From Phytohabitans houttuyneae (lineage in GTDB: Bacteria; Actinomycetota; Actinomycetes; Mycobacteriales; Micromonosporaceae), in the NCBI RefSeq assembly GCF_011764425.1, contig NZ_BLPF01000003.1, forward strand, positions 1,116,001-1,180,000: DNA of 64,000 bases. The letters are read 5' to 3'. Numbering within the stretch: position 1 is the first letter of the stretch; each line of letters opens with the position of its first letter. Both the position numbers and the translations under genes were made by a program. Shown in pieces: positions 52,628-61,143 of the stretch. The notes beneath the pieces were generated by a model. The model searched no databases, was not told the DNA's origin, and saw only the letters and a program-made list of their open reading frames with translations.

Positions 52628-54235
52628 GCCGCCGGTCAGCCTCGCCGGCCCGGCGCAGCGGTCGACGCCCACCCGCACGTAGCGGCCGAGCCCGGTGAAC
52701 TCGACGCGGCCGGCGCCGACGCGGTCGGTGGCGTCCCGCGCGGCCACCGTCCACCGGCGGCCGTCCACCGAGGTCTCCACCCGGTAGTCGACCGCGTGCC
52801 GGCGGGCGGCGAACGTGACCTCGACGCCGGTCAGCTCGCGCAGCCGGCCCAGGTCGACGTGCCAGCCGCCGTGCCCCGGCCTCCACCGCAGGCCGCCGGC
52901 GTGGTCCACCGGGATCTCCTCGGCCGTGTACCGGCTGTAGTTGTAGTGCTTCTTCGCCTGCGGCAGCGGCCGGCCGGTCACCTTCGCGGCCAGGTCGCAC
53001 GGCGCGCTGGAGTACACGTACGCGCGGTCGCCCATCACGTAGTCGACCACCTCGGTGCGGTCGTCGCCGCACACGTCCGCGCGGACCATGCGCCCGTCGA
53101 CCGGGAACGTGGCCACGCGCTGGCCGGTGCCGTCCCAGATGCCGGCCACCTCGCCGCAGCCCCTGTTCCAGGCCAGGAGCAGGTCGCGGTACGTGCCGTC
53201 CCAGTTGTGCAGCGGCTCCAGCACGGTGCCCCAGCAGCCGAGCGTGCTCCGCTGCTCCTTCCACAGCGTCTGGCCGGTCGCGGAGACCAGGTACAGCGAG
53301 TCCTTGCCGGTGGTGGCGGTGCGGTCCACCCGGTCCAGGCCGGCCACCTCGAGGCCCGGCAGGTCGGGCCGGAAGTCGCCGAGGCCGACCTGCTGCGCCT
53401 CGACCGCGTCGAGGTTCTGCCAGAGCAGGGTGCCGTCGGAGCGGTACGCGTTGGTGCTGTCACCGCCCAGCCCCGCGCCGCCGAACACGACGTCCTCGGC
53501 ACCGTCGCCGTCGATGTCGCCGACCGCGATGGAGTCGGGGTGGTCGGCCATGTTCGCGGTCCAGACGAGCTCGCCGTCGGGGGTGACGAAGTCGTACCCG
53601 GCCAGCAGTTCCTGCCGGCCGTCGTCGTCGAAGTCGTGCGGGTACGGGCGGTGGCCGACCGTGCCGCGGTGCGTCCAGAGCAGGTTGCCCTCGCTGTCGG
53701 TGACCCACACCTGCTCGTACCGGTCCTTGAACATGATGTCCCGCGGCCGGTCGAGCCCGCGCACGTTCGCGATGACGATGGTGTCCCAGGCGTTCGGGCC
53801 GGGCACCGGGAATGCGCGGGTGAGCTGCCCGGTCCGCCCGTCGAAGATGCGCAGCTCGCCCTCCATCACGGCGAGCACCTCGTTGTCGCCGTCGCCGTCG
53901 ATGTCGTAGATCTCGGCGGGGATGTCGGTGCCGTTGTTGGTGACCCGCGGGTCGGGGGTGCCGACCTGCCACAGCTGGCCGCCGCCGCCCAGGTCGAAGG
54001 CGGCGAGCGCCTGCACCTGCCGGCCGATGTACCGGTCGTCGGCCGAGTACGTCGGCTGCATCGTCACGATGTCGAGCCGCCCGTCGCCGCTCACGTCACC
54101 CATCAGCAGCCGCGCCCCGGTGCCGCCGGCGCTGGTGTCCACGCTGGTGACCAGCTGGGGTTCGAGCGAAACCGGCGCGGGCGGCGCCACCCCTGTCGCC
54201 GCGACCGCCAGGGCGGCCGCGATCAGAACGTTCAT
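52607..54235 (-). CDS. Secreted rhamnogalacturonan-lyase-like beta-propeller with F5/8-type C-domain
   Basis: 542 residues. Short signal peptide (MNVLIAAALAVAATGVA). Repeated FG-GAP/PL11-type calcium motifs: GDVSGDGRLDIV, YDIDGDGDNEVL, HDFDDDGRQELL, GDIDGDGAEDVV, in a propeller; then KKHYNYSRYTAEEIPVDHAG and a ~110-residue galactose-binding beta-sandwich (WHVDLGRLRELTGVEVTFAA; GLGRYVRVGVDRC) of the F5/8 type C or CBM32 kind. Together this resembles rhamnogalacturonan (exo)lyases of family PL11, though catalytic residues cannot be assigned with confidence. Located right downstream of the ECF-PL9 gene on the same strand. Confidence 0.72.
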   Translation of the reverse strand: MNVLIAAALAVAATGVAPPAPVSLEPQLVTSVDTSAGGTGARLLMGDVSGDGRLDIVTMQPTYSADDRYIGRQVQALAAFDLGGGGQLWQVGTPDPRVTNNGTDIPAEIYDIDGDGDNEVLAVMEGELRIFDGRTGQLTRAFPVPGPNAWDTIVIANVRGLDRPRDIMFKDRYEQVWVTDSEGNLLWTHRGTVGHRPYPHDFDDDGRQELLAGYDFVTPDGELVWTANMADHPDSIAVGDIDGDGAEDVVFGGAGLGGDSTNAYRSDGTLLWQNLDAVEAQQVGLGDFRPDLPGLEVAGLDRVDRTATTGKDSLYLVSATGQTLWKEQRSTLGCWGTVLEPLHNWDGTYRDLLLAWNRGCGEVAGIWDGTGQRVATFPVDGRMVRADVCGDDRTEVVDYVMGDRAYVYSSAPCDLAAKVTGRPLPQAKKHYNYSRYTAEEIPVDHAGGLRWRPGHGGWHVDLGRLRELTGVEVTFAARRHAVDYRVETSVDGRRWTVAARDATDRVGAGRVEFTGLGRYVRVGVDRCAGPARLTGGSVLGTR

Positions 54236-54257
54236 GCCGAGCTCCTTCCCTTGTGCA

Positions 54258-56357
54258 TCAGCCCATCGCGGCGCCGTACCTTGCGTCGCCGGTCAGGAAG
54301 CGGGTGGCCGGCAGCGAGCCGTCCGGCCGGCGCGGACCCTGGGCCGTGGCCGGGTCCGTCGAGTCGAAGGCGGGCTCCTGGCCGCCGTCCCAGGTGTTGC
54401 CCTCGGACCGGGCCTGCTCGTCGCCGATCTCGGCGGGGGTCGGGTTGCCGGCGGCCGCGTTGCCGGTCAGCGCGGCGGTCGCCGTCGCCAGGTGGAAGCC
54501 GATCTCGCCGTTGCGGAACGCGGTGTTGTGCGAGAGCTCGATGCCGCCGGGGTTGCCGCCGTCGTCGAAGCCGTACCGCACGTTGTCCCAGGCGGCGTTG
54601 TCGCGCAGCTGGTGCGCGGCGGCCGGGGCCGGGCTGCCGCCGCCGAGGTGGAAGCCGTCGGCGTTGGCCTGCCACTCGGGCGCGTTCCACCGGTTGACGC
54701 CGTTGCCGTACGCCCAGTTGCGTTCCAGGCGCACCGGGTCGGCGAAGTGGCCGACGTCGAAGCCGCTGTCGGCGTTGTCGAAGGCGCGGCAGCCGCGGAC
54801 GAGGTTGCCGGTGCCGTCGCCGAACTTGATGGCCAGGCCCACGCCGGCGCGGCCCTTCTCGCGCGGGTCGTAGTTGCGGTAGAAGTCGCTGTCCAGCACC
54901 TGGTTGTCGACGGTGCCCGGATCCCGCAGGGTCAGCCCGGAGCGGACATTGTCGTGAAAGGACAGTCGCTGGAAGACGTTGCCGCGGCAGGAGACGCAGA
55001 CGTACGCGTGGCTGAGTGAGCCTTTGATCTCCAGGCCGCGCACGGTCCAGTAGTCGCCGCGGTGGGTGACCGCCCACTTGCGGATCGGCACGTCGCGCGC
55101 GTCGATGACCGGCCGCTCGTCGCGGTAGTTGGTGAGCGTGATGCGGCGGTCCGGCTCGCCGTCGACGTCGATGACCAGGTCGTCCGTGGGCCGGTACGTG
55201 CCGCCGCGCATCGCGATCGTCTGCCCGGGCCGGACGGCGGCGACCGCCTTGTGCAGTGTGGCGTAGGGACGGGCGAGGCTGCCGTCGCCGGCGTCGGACC
55301 CGTCGGGCGCGACCACGATGTCGGGTACCGCCGTCGCGCCCGGCGGCGCCGTGCCCGCCCGCGCGGGGGTGGTGGCCGGGCCGGTCGCCGGCGCCGTCCC
55401 GCTCCCGGCCCCGGTCACGGCCGGCTCGGCGAAGGGCAGGGCCGGCAGCAAGGGCTTCTCCACCACGGCGTACGTGAAGCCGCCACCCGCCACCGCGGTG
55501 GCCGCCGCGGCGACAAGCAGCTTCTTATGCAGGTAGCCGAGGAGCCCCGGGCCGGCCGACAGGGACGTGCCCTTGGCCAGGACGACGGGTGCGGGGAGCG
55601 CGGACAGGCTGAGTAGCAGCTGGTCGAGCGGTACGAGGCCGCGGCGGTGGCCCGCGCACCGCGCGCAGTCGCGGGTGTGCCGGACCAGCCGCTTGCGCCA
55701 CAGGGGAGCGGTGGTGCCGTTCCAGCCGCGCAGCTGGCCGGAGAGCTCGGGGCAGCGCGGGTGGGCGCTGAGCGCGCGGACGAGCCCACGGGTCGCATCG
55801 AGGCGTTCGCGGAGGCGCTGCAGGCGTACCGCGGCGTGTTTGGCGTTGACCGCGAGCGCCGCCGCCACCTCCTCGCGGGTGAGCTCGCCGGCCGCCTCCT
55901 GCCACCAGAGTGCGAGCAGCTGGCGGTCGCCGTCGTCGAGCCACCGCGAGGCCTGGGCGAGCTCGCGCCGCTGCCCGGTGAGGGCGAGCGCGCTGACCGC
56001 GTGGTCGGCGAAGTCGGCGCGCGGGTCGGGCAGCTCCGCCGGGGCGTCCCGGACCCGCAGCAGGGTGCGGCGGCGGTCCCGCAGGTGGCGCTGGACCTGC
56101 CGGTACGCGATGGTGATCGCCCAGGCGCGGAAGCGGTCGGGCTCGCGCAGGCCGGGCAGCCCACGCATGATCTTGATCATGGTGTCCTGCACGAGGTCGT
56201 CGACGTCGGCGTGGCCGCCGAGGGCGCGGCCCACGACGCCGTAGATCACCGGCAGGTGGGCGGCGACGAGCGCGTCGAGCGCGTCGCGGTCGCCGGCCTG
56301 CGCGCGCACCACCAGCGCGGTGACGCCAGGGGCGGCCTCGATCTCACTCTGAGTCAT
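54258..56357 (-). CDS. ECF sigma factor fused through a membrane helix to a PL9-like pectate lyase
   Basis: One frame of 699 residues. Residues 15-95: sigma region 2 (HADVDDLVQDTMIKIMRGL, FRAWAITIAYRQVQRHL). 130-190: sigma region 4 (TREEVAAALAVNAKHAAVRL). 200-240: zinc-finger-like segment HTRDCARC (H227, C231, C234, with C202). 281-298: single membrane helix after KK. 310-345: Thr/Pro/Gly linker. 346-699: right-handed beta-helix with the PL9 opening GSLARPYATLHKAVAAV and active-site pattern GLAIKFGDGTGNLVRGCRAF with Lys 511 at the catalytic position and DNADSGFD as calcium ligands. Predicted topology: sigma domain inside, lyase outside. ATG 56357; the far upstream extension is not conserved. 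Neighbours are pectin genes on both sides. Confidence 0.82.
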   Translation of the reverse strand: MTQSEIEAAPGVTALVVRAQAGDRDALDALVAAHLPVIYGVVGRALGGHADVDDLVQDTMIKIMRGLPGLREPDRFRAWAITIAYRQVQRHLRDRRRTLLRVRDAPAELPDPRADFADHAVSALALTGQRRELAQASRWLDDGDRQLLALWWQEAAGELTREEVAAALAVNAKHAAVRLQRLRERLDATRGLVRALSAHPRCPELSGQLRGWNGTTAPLWRKRLVRHTRDCARCAGHRRGLVPLDQLLLSLSALPAPVVLAKGTSLSAGPGLLGYLHKKLLVAAAATAVAGGGFTYAVVEKPLLPALPFAEPAVTGAGSGTAPATGPATTPARAGTAPPGATAVPDIVVAPDGSDAGDGSLARPYATLHKAVAAVRPGQTIAMRGGTYRPTDDLVIDVDGEPDRRITLTNYRDERPVIDARDVPIRKWAVTHRGDYWTVRGLEIKGSLSHAYVCVSCRGNVFQRLSFHDNVRSGLTLRDPGTVDNQVLDSDFYRNYDPREKGRAGVGLAIKFGDGTGNLVRGCRAFDNADSGFDVGHFADPVRLERNWAYGNGVNRWNAPEWQANADGFHLGGGSPAPAAAHQLRDNAAWDNVRYGFDDGGNPGGIELSHNTAFRNGEIGFHLATATAALTGNAAAGNPTPAEIGDEQARSEGNTWDGGQEPAFDSTDPATAQGPRRPDGSLPATRFLTGDARYGAAMG

Positions 56358-56583
56358 GGCTGCGCCGCTCACCACCGATCGATCCGGCCGGCACGATGGT
56401 GACACAACGACGTAAGTAAGTAAAGACAACCAACTATGTATTGCGTTGTCGCTGGGGGAAGCGTATTCCTGATAGCCAGATCGAGGATTTTGGTTATCCG
56501 CCGTTGCCCGCGGGTGTCTACCAGGGTGCCGTCACCTCCCACGGCCACCACCTTGCTCACCGTGACCACAGAGGAGCCCCACG
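56358..56583. promoter_or_regulatory. AT-richer divergent promoter region of ECF-PL9 and PL3 genes
   Basis: 226 bases between divergent starts, notably AT-rich at 56400-56500. It holds ACAACG (56404-56409) inverted with CGTTGT (56444-56449), a further GACAACC in between and the run GTAAGTAAGTAAAG. Repeated ACAAC elements could be -35-like sites of the adjacent ECF factor; unproven. GAGGAG precedes the PL3 ATG. Confidence 0.4.
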
Positions 56584-57843
56584 ATGATCCAACTGAGACG
56601 CATCGGCAGGGGGCGCCGCCTGGCGCTCGTCGCCGGTGCGACCGCCCTCGCCGCCGTTGGCGCGATCACGACCGTCAGCGTCACCACGGCGTCGGCGGCG
56701 ACCGTCAGCACCAGTGCCGACTACGTGTTCGTCAACCGGCACAGCGGCAAGGCGATGGACGTGTACAACTGGGCCACGGGCGACAACGCCCCCATCGTCC
56801 AGTTCGCCCGCAACGACCTCGCCGTGCAGCGGTGGCGCTTCGTCGACGCCGGCAGCGGCTACTACAAGGTGCGGTCGGTGCACAGCGGCAAGGTGCTGAC
56901 CCTGCCGGACGCCACCGACGGCGCCCGCCTGGTCCAGGCGACCGACAACGGCAACACCCGGCAGCACTTCCGGCTGGCCGACTCGGACAGCGGCTACGTC
57001 CGGTTCATCAGCCGCCACAGCAACAAGGCGCTCGACCTGTGGGAGTGGTCCACCGCCGACGGGGCGCCGATCGCCCAGTTCACCGACCTCAACGGCGCGA
57101 ACCAGCAGTGGCAGCTGGTCAACCTCGGCGGTGGCGGGGGCAACCCGACGCAGCCGCCGCCGTCCGGCAGCTGGCCGACGCCGACCGGGCAGGTCTCGGT
57201 GAACGGCACGATCAACGTCTCCGGCACGCTCGACGGCGGGATGCGCCGGTACTGCTGCATCGGTGACGGCGGGCAGGAGGAGAGCCAGGACCCGATGTTC
57301 AGCCTGGCTTCCGGCGCCACCCTGCAGAACGTCATCATCGGCGGTCCGGCCGGCGACGGCGTGCACTGCGCCGGCGCCTGCACGCTGCGCAACGTGTGGT
57401 GGGAGGACGTGGGCGAGGACGCGGCCACGTTCCGGGGCAGCGGCTCGCCGAACTTCCTGGTCGACGGCGGTGGCGCGCGCAGCGCCAGCGACAAGGTCTT
57501 CCAGCACAACGGGCCGGGCACGCTGACCATCCAGAACTTCCAGGCCACCAACTTCGGCACGTTCTACCGCTCGTGCGGCAACTGCTCGACGCAGCACGCC
57601 CGCCACGTGGTGATCCGGAACGTGACGCTGACCCGGCCGGGCAACACGATCGCCGGCATCAACACCAACTACGGCGACACCGCCCGGTTCAGCGGCATCA
57701 CGATCGTCAACGACTCGTCGCGGGCGATGGTCATCTGCCGCAAGTACCGGGGCAACAACAGCGGTGACGAGCCGACCCAGGTCGGAACCGGCGCGGACAG
57801 CACGAACTGCTTCTACGCCACGTCCGACATCACCTACCGGTAG
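56584..57843 (+). CDS. Secreted pectate lyase PL3 with N-terminal ricin-type lectin domain
   Basis: 419 residues. Signal peptide to about 39 (...TTASAAT). A ricin-B-like trefoil (about 42-180) with three repeats (FVNRHSGKAMDVYNWATGDN; SVHSGKVLTLPDATDG; SRHSNKALDLWEWSTADG). After a PPPSGSW linker, a PL3 domain: GTLDGGMRRYCCIGDGGQEE, GVHCAGACTLRNVWWEDVGE, DAATFRGSGS and KVFQHNGPGT; these are the conserved PL3 blocks with calcium-binding acidic residues. Role: calcium-dependent cleavage of polygalacturonate. Divergent from the ECF-PL9 gene and a likely target of it (inference). Confidence 0.92.
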   Translation: MIQLRRIGRGRRLALVAGATALAAVGAITTVSVTTASAATVSTSADYVFVNRHSGKAMDVYNWATGDNAPIVQFARNDLAVQRWRFVDAGSGYYKVRSVHSGKVLTLPDATDGARLVQATDNGNTRQHFRLADSDSGYVRFISRHSNKALDLWEWSTADGAPIAQFTDLNGANQQWQLVNLGGGGGNPTQPPPSGSWPTPTGQVSVNGTINVSGTLDGGMRRYCCIGDGGQEESQDPMFSLASGATLQNVIIGGPAGDGVHCAGACTLRNVWWEDVGEDAATFRGSGSPNFLVDGGGARSASDKVFQHNGPGTLTIQNFQATNFGTFYRSCGNCSTQHARHVVIRNVTLTRPGNTIAGINTNYGDTARFSGITIVNDSSRAMVICRKYRGNNSGDEPTQVGTGADSTNCFYATSDITYR

Positions 57844-57866
57844 CCGCCTACATCGGCGACCACCGA

Positions 57867-57896
57867 TTGACAAAGTTTAACGCTCCAACTTAGTGT
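57867..57896 (+). promoter_or_regulatory. Promoter of GH5 cellulase gene
   Basis: TTGACA (57867-57872) and TAGTGT (57891-57896), spacer 18, in an AT-richer gap. It places the transcript start at about 57903, inside the hairpin at 57899-57935. Confidence 0.5.
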
Positions 57897-57898
57897 TC

Positions 57899-57935
57899 AC
57901 GGCGCGCGGGTGGCGCCCGGCCTCCCGCGCGCCGT
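57899..57935 (+). other. Leader hairpin at the 5' end of the GH5 transcript
   Basis: Stem ACGGCGCGCGGG / CCCGCGCGCCGT, 12 perfect pairs, loop 13, followed by GTTTCTCT then GGAGGG and the ATG. It may be the PL3 terminator or, given the promoter at 57867, a stabilising or attenuating leader. Confidence 0.55.
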
Positions 57936-57954
57936 GTTTCTCTGGAGGGCACCT

Positions 57955-60060
57955 ATGAGGCGAACACGCCGGCGGCTCGGAATCGTCGCCGCCGCCACGG
58001 CCGGACTCGTCGCCGCGGCCGGCGTCATCCTGGCCACGAGCGCGCAGGCGGCGGCCGGCTGCCGCGTGACGTACGCGGCCGGCAGCCAGTGGCCCGGCGG
58101 CTTCACCGCCAACGTCGGCATCACCAACCTCGGTGACCCGGTCAACGGCTGGAGCCTGGTCTGGACCTTCCCGTCCGGCCAGCGGGTGACCCAGGCGTGG
58201 AGCGCGAACGTGACGTCCTCCGGCGCCACGGTCACCGCGACGAACGTCGGCTACAACGGCGCGATCGCCACCAACGCGACCGTCTCGTTCGGCTTCAACG
58301 GCTCGTGGACCGGCACCAACACCGCGCCCACCTCGTTCGCCCTCAACGGCGTCACCTGCACCGGCGCGGTCGGTACGACGCCGCCGCCGACGAGCCAGCC
58401 GCCGACCAGCGGACCGCCGACGAGCGCGCCGCCCACCTCGCGGCCGCCGACCACGCCGCCGCCGGCCGGCAACGCGATGGCCGCGGTGGCCGCCATGCAG
58501 CCCGGATGGAACCTGGGCAACTCGTTCGACGCGGTCGGCGCGGACGAGACCGCGTGGGGCAACCCGCGGGTCACCGAGGCGCTGCTGGACAACATCCGCG
58601 CACAGGGCTTCAACAGCATCCGCATCCCGGTCACCTGGACCAACCACCACGGCGGCGCGCCGAACTACACGATCGACGCGGCCTGGCTGAACCGGGTGCG
58701 CGAGGTGGTCAACTGGGCGCTCGCGGACGGCTTCTACGTGATGATCAACCTGCACCACGACTCGTGGCAGTGGATCAACACGATGCCGACCGACCGCACG
58801 AACGTGCTCAACCGGTACAACGCGCTGTGGACGCAGCTCGCCGCCGCCTTCCGGGACGCGGGCCCGCGCCTGACCCTGGAGAGCGTGAACGAGCCGCAGT
58901 TCACCGGCAGCTCCGGCGACGCGCAGAACGCGCAGCTACTCAACGAGCTCAACACCTCGTTCCACCGGATCGTGCGCGCCTCCGGCGGTAACAACGCGAC
59001 TCGCCTGCTCGTGCTCCCCACCCTGCACACCTCGGCCGACCAGGCGCGGGTGGACGAGCTGACCGCCACGTTCAACGCACTCAACGACCCCAACCTGATC
59101 GCCACCGTGCACTTCTACGGGTACTGGCCGTTCAGCGTGAACGTGGCCGGCGGCACCCGCTTCGACGCCACCGCGCAGCAGGACCTCGTGGCCCAGTTCG
59201 ACCGCGTGTACAACGCGTTCGTGTCCCGCAACATCCCAGTGATCATCGGCGAGTACGGGCTGCTCGGCTTCGACCGGCACACCGGCACGATCGAGCAGGG
59301 CGAGAAGCTGAAGTTCTTCGAGTACCTGGGCTACTACGCCCGCAACCGGCGGATCACCACCCAGCTGTGGGACAACGGCCAGCACTTCGGCCGCACCTCG
59401 TTCCAGTGGAGCGACCCGGAGCTGATCGCCCAGATCAAGTCGAGCTGGACCACCCGCTCCGGTACCGCCGCGAGCGACCAGGTGTACGTGCCGCGCACCG
59501 GCTCGATCACCAGCAAGAGCCTGGCGCTCAACCTCAACGGCCTGACCTTCCAGGGGCTGCGGCAGGGGAACACCGACCTGGTCAGCGGCACCGACTACAC
59601 GGTCTCCGGCGGCACGCTCACGCTCACCGCGGCGGCGGTCACCCGGCTGGTCGGCTCCCGCGCCTACGGGGTCAACGCGAACATCCAGGCCCGCTTCTCG
59701 GCCGGCGTGCCGTGGCGGATCAGCATCATCACGTACGACCCGCCGGTGCTGTCGAACGCGACCGGGCCGACCGGGTCGTTCACCGTGCCGACCCAGTTCC
59801 GCGGCGACCAGCTCGCCACGATGGAGGCCAGGTACGCGGACGGCAGCAACGCCGGCCCGCACAACTGGACCTCCTTCAAGGAGTTCGACGTCACGTTCGC
59901 GCCGAACTACAGCGCCAACACGATCACGCTGAAGCCGGAGTTCTTCGCCGAGGTCAACGACGGCCAGCGGGTGACGCTGACGTTCCACTTCTGGAGCGGC
60001 ACCACGCTCACGTACTACGTCACCGAGTCCGGCGGCAACGTCACCGGAAGCACGAGCTAG
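57955..60060 (+). CDS. Secreted endoglucanase CBM2-GH5_4-CBM_X2-CBM46
   Basis: 701 residues. Signal peptide to about 36 (...TSAQAAAG). CBM2 (CRVTYAAGSQWPGGFTANVG), then PPTSxPPT linker, then GH5_4: GWNLGNSFDAVGADETAWGN, IRIPVTWTNHHGG, acid/base Glu in ESVNEPQF, nucleophile Glu in VIIGEYGLLGFD. Next an Ig-like CBM_X2 (GSITSKSLALNLNGLTFQG; TDYTVSGGTLTLTAAAV) and CBM46 (EFDVTFAPNYSANTITLKPE; VTLTFHFWSGTTLTYYV). The GH5-X2-46 order is that of Bacillus Cel5B, in which CBM46 helps act on xyloglucan. ATG 57955 after GGAGGG. Role: endo-cleavage of cellulose or beta-glucan. Confidence 0.92.
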   Translation: MRRTRRRLGIVAAATAGLVAAAGVILATSAQAAAGCRVTYAAGSQWPGGFTANVGITNLGDPVNGWSLVWTFPSGQRVTQAWSANVTSSGATVTATNVGYNGAIATNATVSFGFNGSWTGTNTAPTSFALNGVTCTGAVGTTPPPTSQPPTSGPPTSAPPTSRPPTTPPPAGNAMAAVAAMQPGWNLGNSFDAVGADETAWGNPRVTEALLDNIRAQGFNSIRIPVTWTNHHGGAPNYTIDAAWLNRVREVVNWALADGFYVMINLHHDSWQWINTMPTDRTNVLNRYNALWTQLAAAFRDAGPRLTLESVNEPQFTGSSGDAQNAQLLNELNTSFHRIVRASGGNNATRLLVLPTLHTSADQARVDELTATFNALNDPNLIATVHFYGYWPFSVNVAGGTRFDATAQQDLVAQFDRVYNAFVSRNIPVIIGEYGLLGFDRHTGTIEQGEKLKFFEYLGYYARNRRITTQLWDNGQHFGRTSFQWSDPELIAQIKSSWTTRSGTAASDQVYVPRTGSITSKSLALNLNGLTFQGLRQGNTDLVSGTDYTVSGGTLTLTAAAVTRLVGSRAYGVNANIQARFSAGVPWRISIITYDPPVLSNATGPTGSFTVPTQFRGDQLATMEARYADGSNAGPHNWTSFKEFDVTFAPNYSANTITLKPEFFAEVNDGQRVTLTFHFWSGTTLTYYVTESGGNVTGSTS

Positions 60061-60074
60061 CTCGCGCGGCACAA

Positions 60075-60106
60075 GGGCACGGCCGGCGAACCAGCCGGTC
60101 GTGCCC
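60075..60106 (+). terminator. Hairpin after GH5 cellulase
   Basis: Arms GGGCACGGCCGGC and GCCGGTCGTGCCC, one mismatch, 6-base loop, 14 bases after the stop. Confidence 0.7.
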
Positions 60107-60161
60107 GCAGCCTGCCTGGCCTACGGCCCCGCTGTCCACATCGGACGCGGCGGCGACCCGG

Positions 60162-60581
60162 TCAGCCGTAGCGGCGCACCGTCTCCGGATGGATGACGAT
60201 GCGGACCAGCTCGTCGCGGAGCATGCCGTCCAGCACCGCGGCGAGCGCGGGGTCGGACAGGTCCCAGTAACGGTCGGCCAGGCGCGAGGCGAGCTCGGCG
60301 CCGCCGTCCGGCGACACCGTCACCGGGCCGGTCACGGAGACCCAGTACTCGGGTTCGCCGACCTCGTTCGCCGCGACCAGCGAGGCACGCGGCCGCGCGC
60401 GGAGCCGGCGGACCTTCGGCGAACCGGCGCCGGAGAAGATCTGGAACGTGCCGTCGCCGGCCACCTCGAACCACACCGGCCGCGGCGCCGGCACCGGGTC
60501 GCCGTCCCGGCCGGGCACGGTGAGGAAGCCCAGCCGCGGGCGGCGCAGGAACTCGCGGTCACGTTCGTTGAGCGCGCTCAC
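60162..60581 (-). CDS. PPOX-type flavin/F420 oxidoreductase
   Basis: 139 residues with a pyridoxamine-phosphate-oxidase-like split barrel: LRRPRLGFLTVPGRDGDPVP, RPVWFEVAGDGTFQIFSGAG, RASLVAANEVGEPEYWVSVT. Actinobacterial members frequently bind F420 or FMN. GTG 60581 gives the usual family length; the longer frame is unconserved. Divergent from the next gene across 49 bases. Confidence 0.85.
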   Translation of the reverse strand: MSALNERDREFLRRPRLGFLTVPGRDGDPVPAPRPVWFEVAGDGTFQIFSGAGSPKVRRLRARPRASLVAANEVGEPEYWVSVTGPVTVSPDGGAELASRLADRYWDLSDPALAAVLDGMLRDELVRIVIHPETVRRYG

Positions 60582-60630
60582 CCGTCGACGGTACCCCTCT
60601 AAGATCCGTGGCGAGCGGGAGGAGCGCGCG

Positions 60631-61062
60631 ATGGCCGAGGCATGGGTTACGGACGGCGACCTGCGGGCGGCGGGGGAGCGGTACGCGGCCGGCATACCCG
60701 GCTACGCGGTGCCGGCCGCGCACGGCGTCGCCCGCAAGGACGGCGACGAGCTGACGTTCGCGCACGTCAACCCGCCCGGCGCGGCCCGCGTGCTGCCCGC
60801 GGTGGTGATGGCTTCGGTCTGCGGGTACGTGGCGACGACCGGCGTCTTCCCCCTCGACCGCGCGCGTTTCGCCGAGGCTGTCGCGCGTCTCACACCGGCC
60901 GAGGCGGCGACCCACATCCCGCACCCCAACCTGTGGACGTGGCGGGAACTGCTGGCCGGCTGCGACGAGGACAGCACCTTCCTCGCGTTCTACCTGGCGG
61001 ACGCCGGTGACCCGGTGGTCGACGGCGACGACGCACGGTTCCGTGAGCGCTTCCCGGCGTGA
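60631..61062 (+). CDS. Conserved protein of unknown function (143 aa)
   Basis: 143 residues, soluble, with GDLRAAGERYAAGIPGYAVP, HPNLWTWRELLAGCDEDSTF and a final ARFRERFPA. GGGAGGAG precedes ATG 60631. No family recognised; no membrane segment, no clear motif for a catalytic site. Confidence 0.65.
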   Translation: MAEAWVTDGDLRAAGERYAAGIPGYAVPAAHGVARKDGDELTFAHVNPPGAARVLPAVVMASVCGYVATTGVFPLDRARFAEAVARLTPAEAATHIPHPNLWTWRELLAGCDEDSTFLAFYLADAGDPVVDGDDARFRERFPA

Positions 61063-61143
61063 GCGTCCCCGCGACTCTCTTGTGGACTGACTAAGCTGGA
61101 CCCCGCAGTTGCCTGGCCGTCCTCGATCCTGGCAGGGGTGCCG

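Noticed and set aside
58380-58475. PPTS-coding repeat in GH5
   Set aside because: Ordinary inter-domain linker between CBM2 and GH5.
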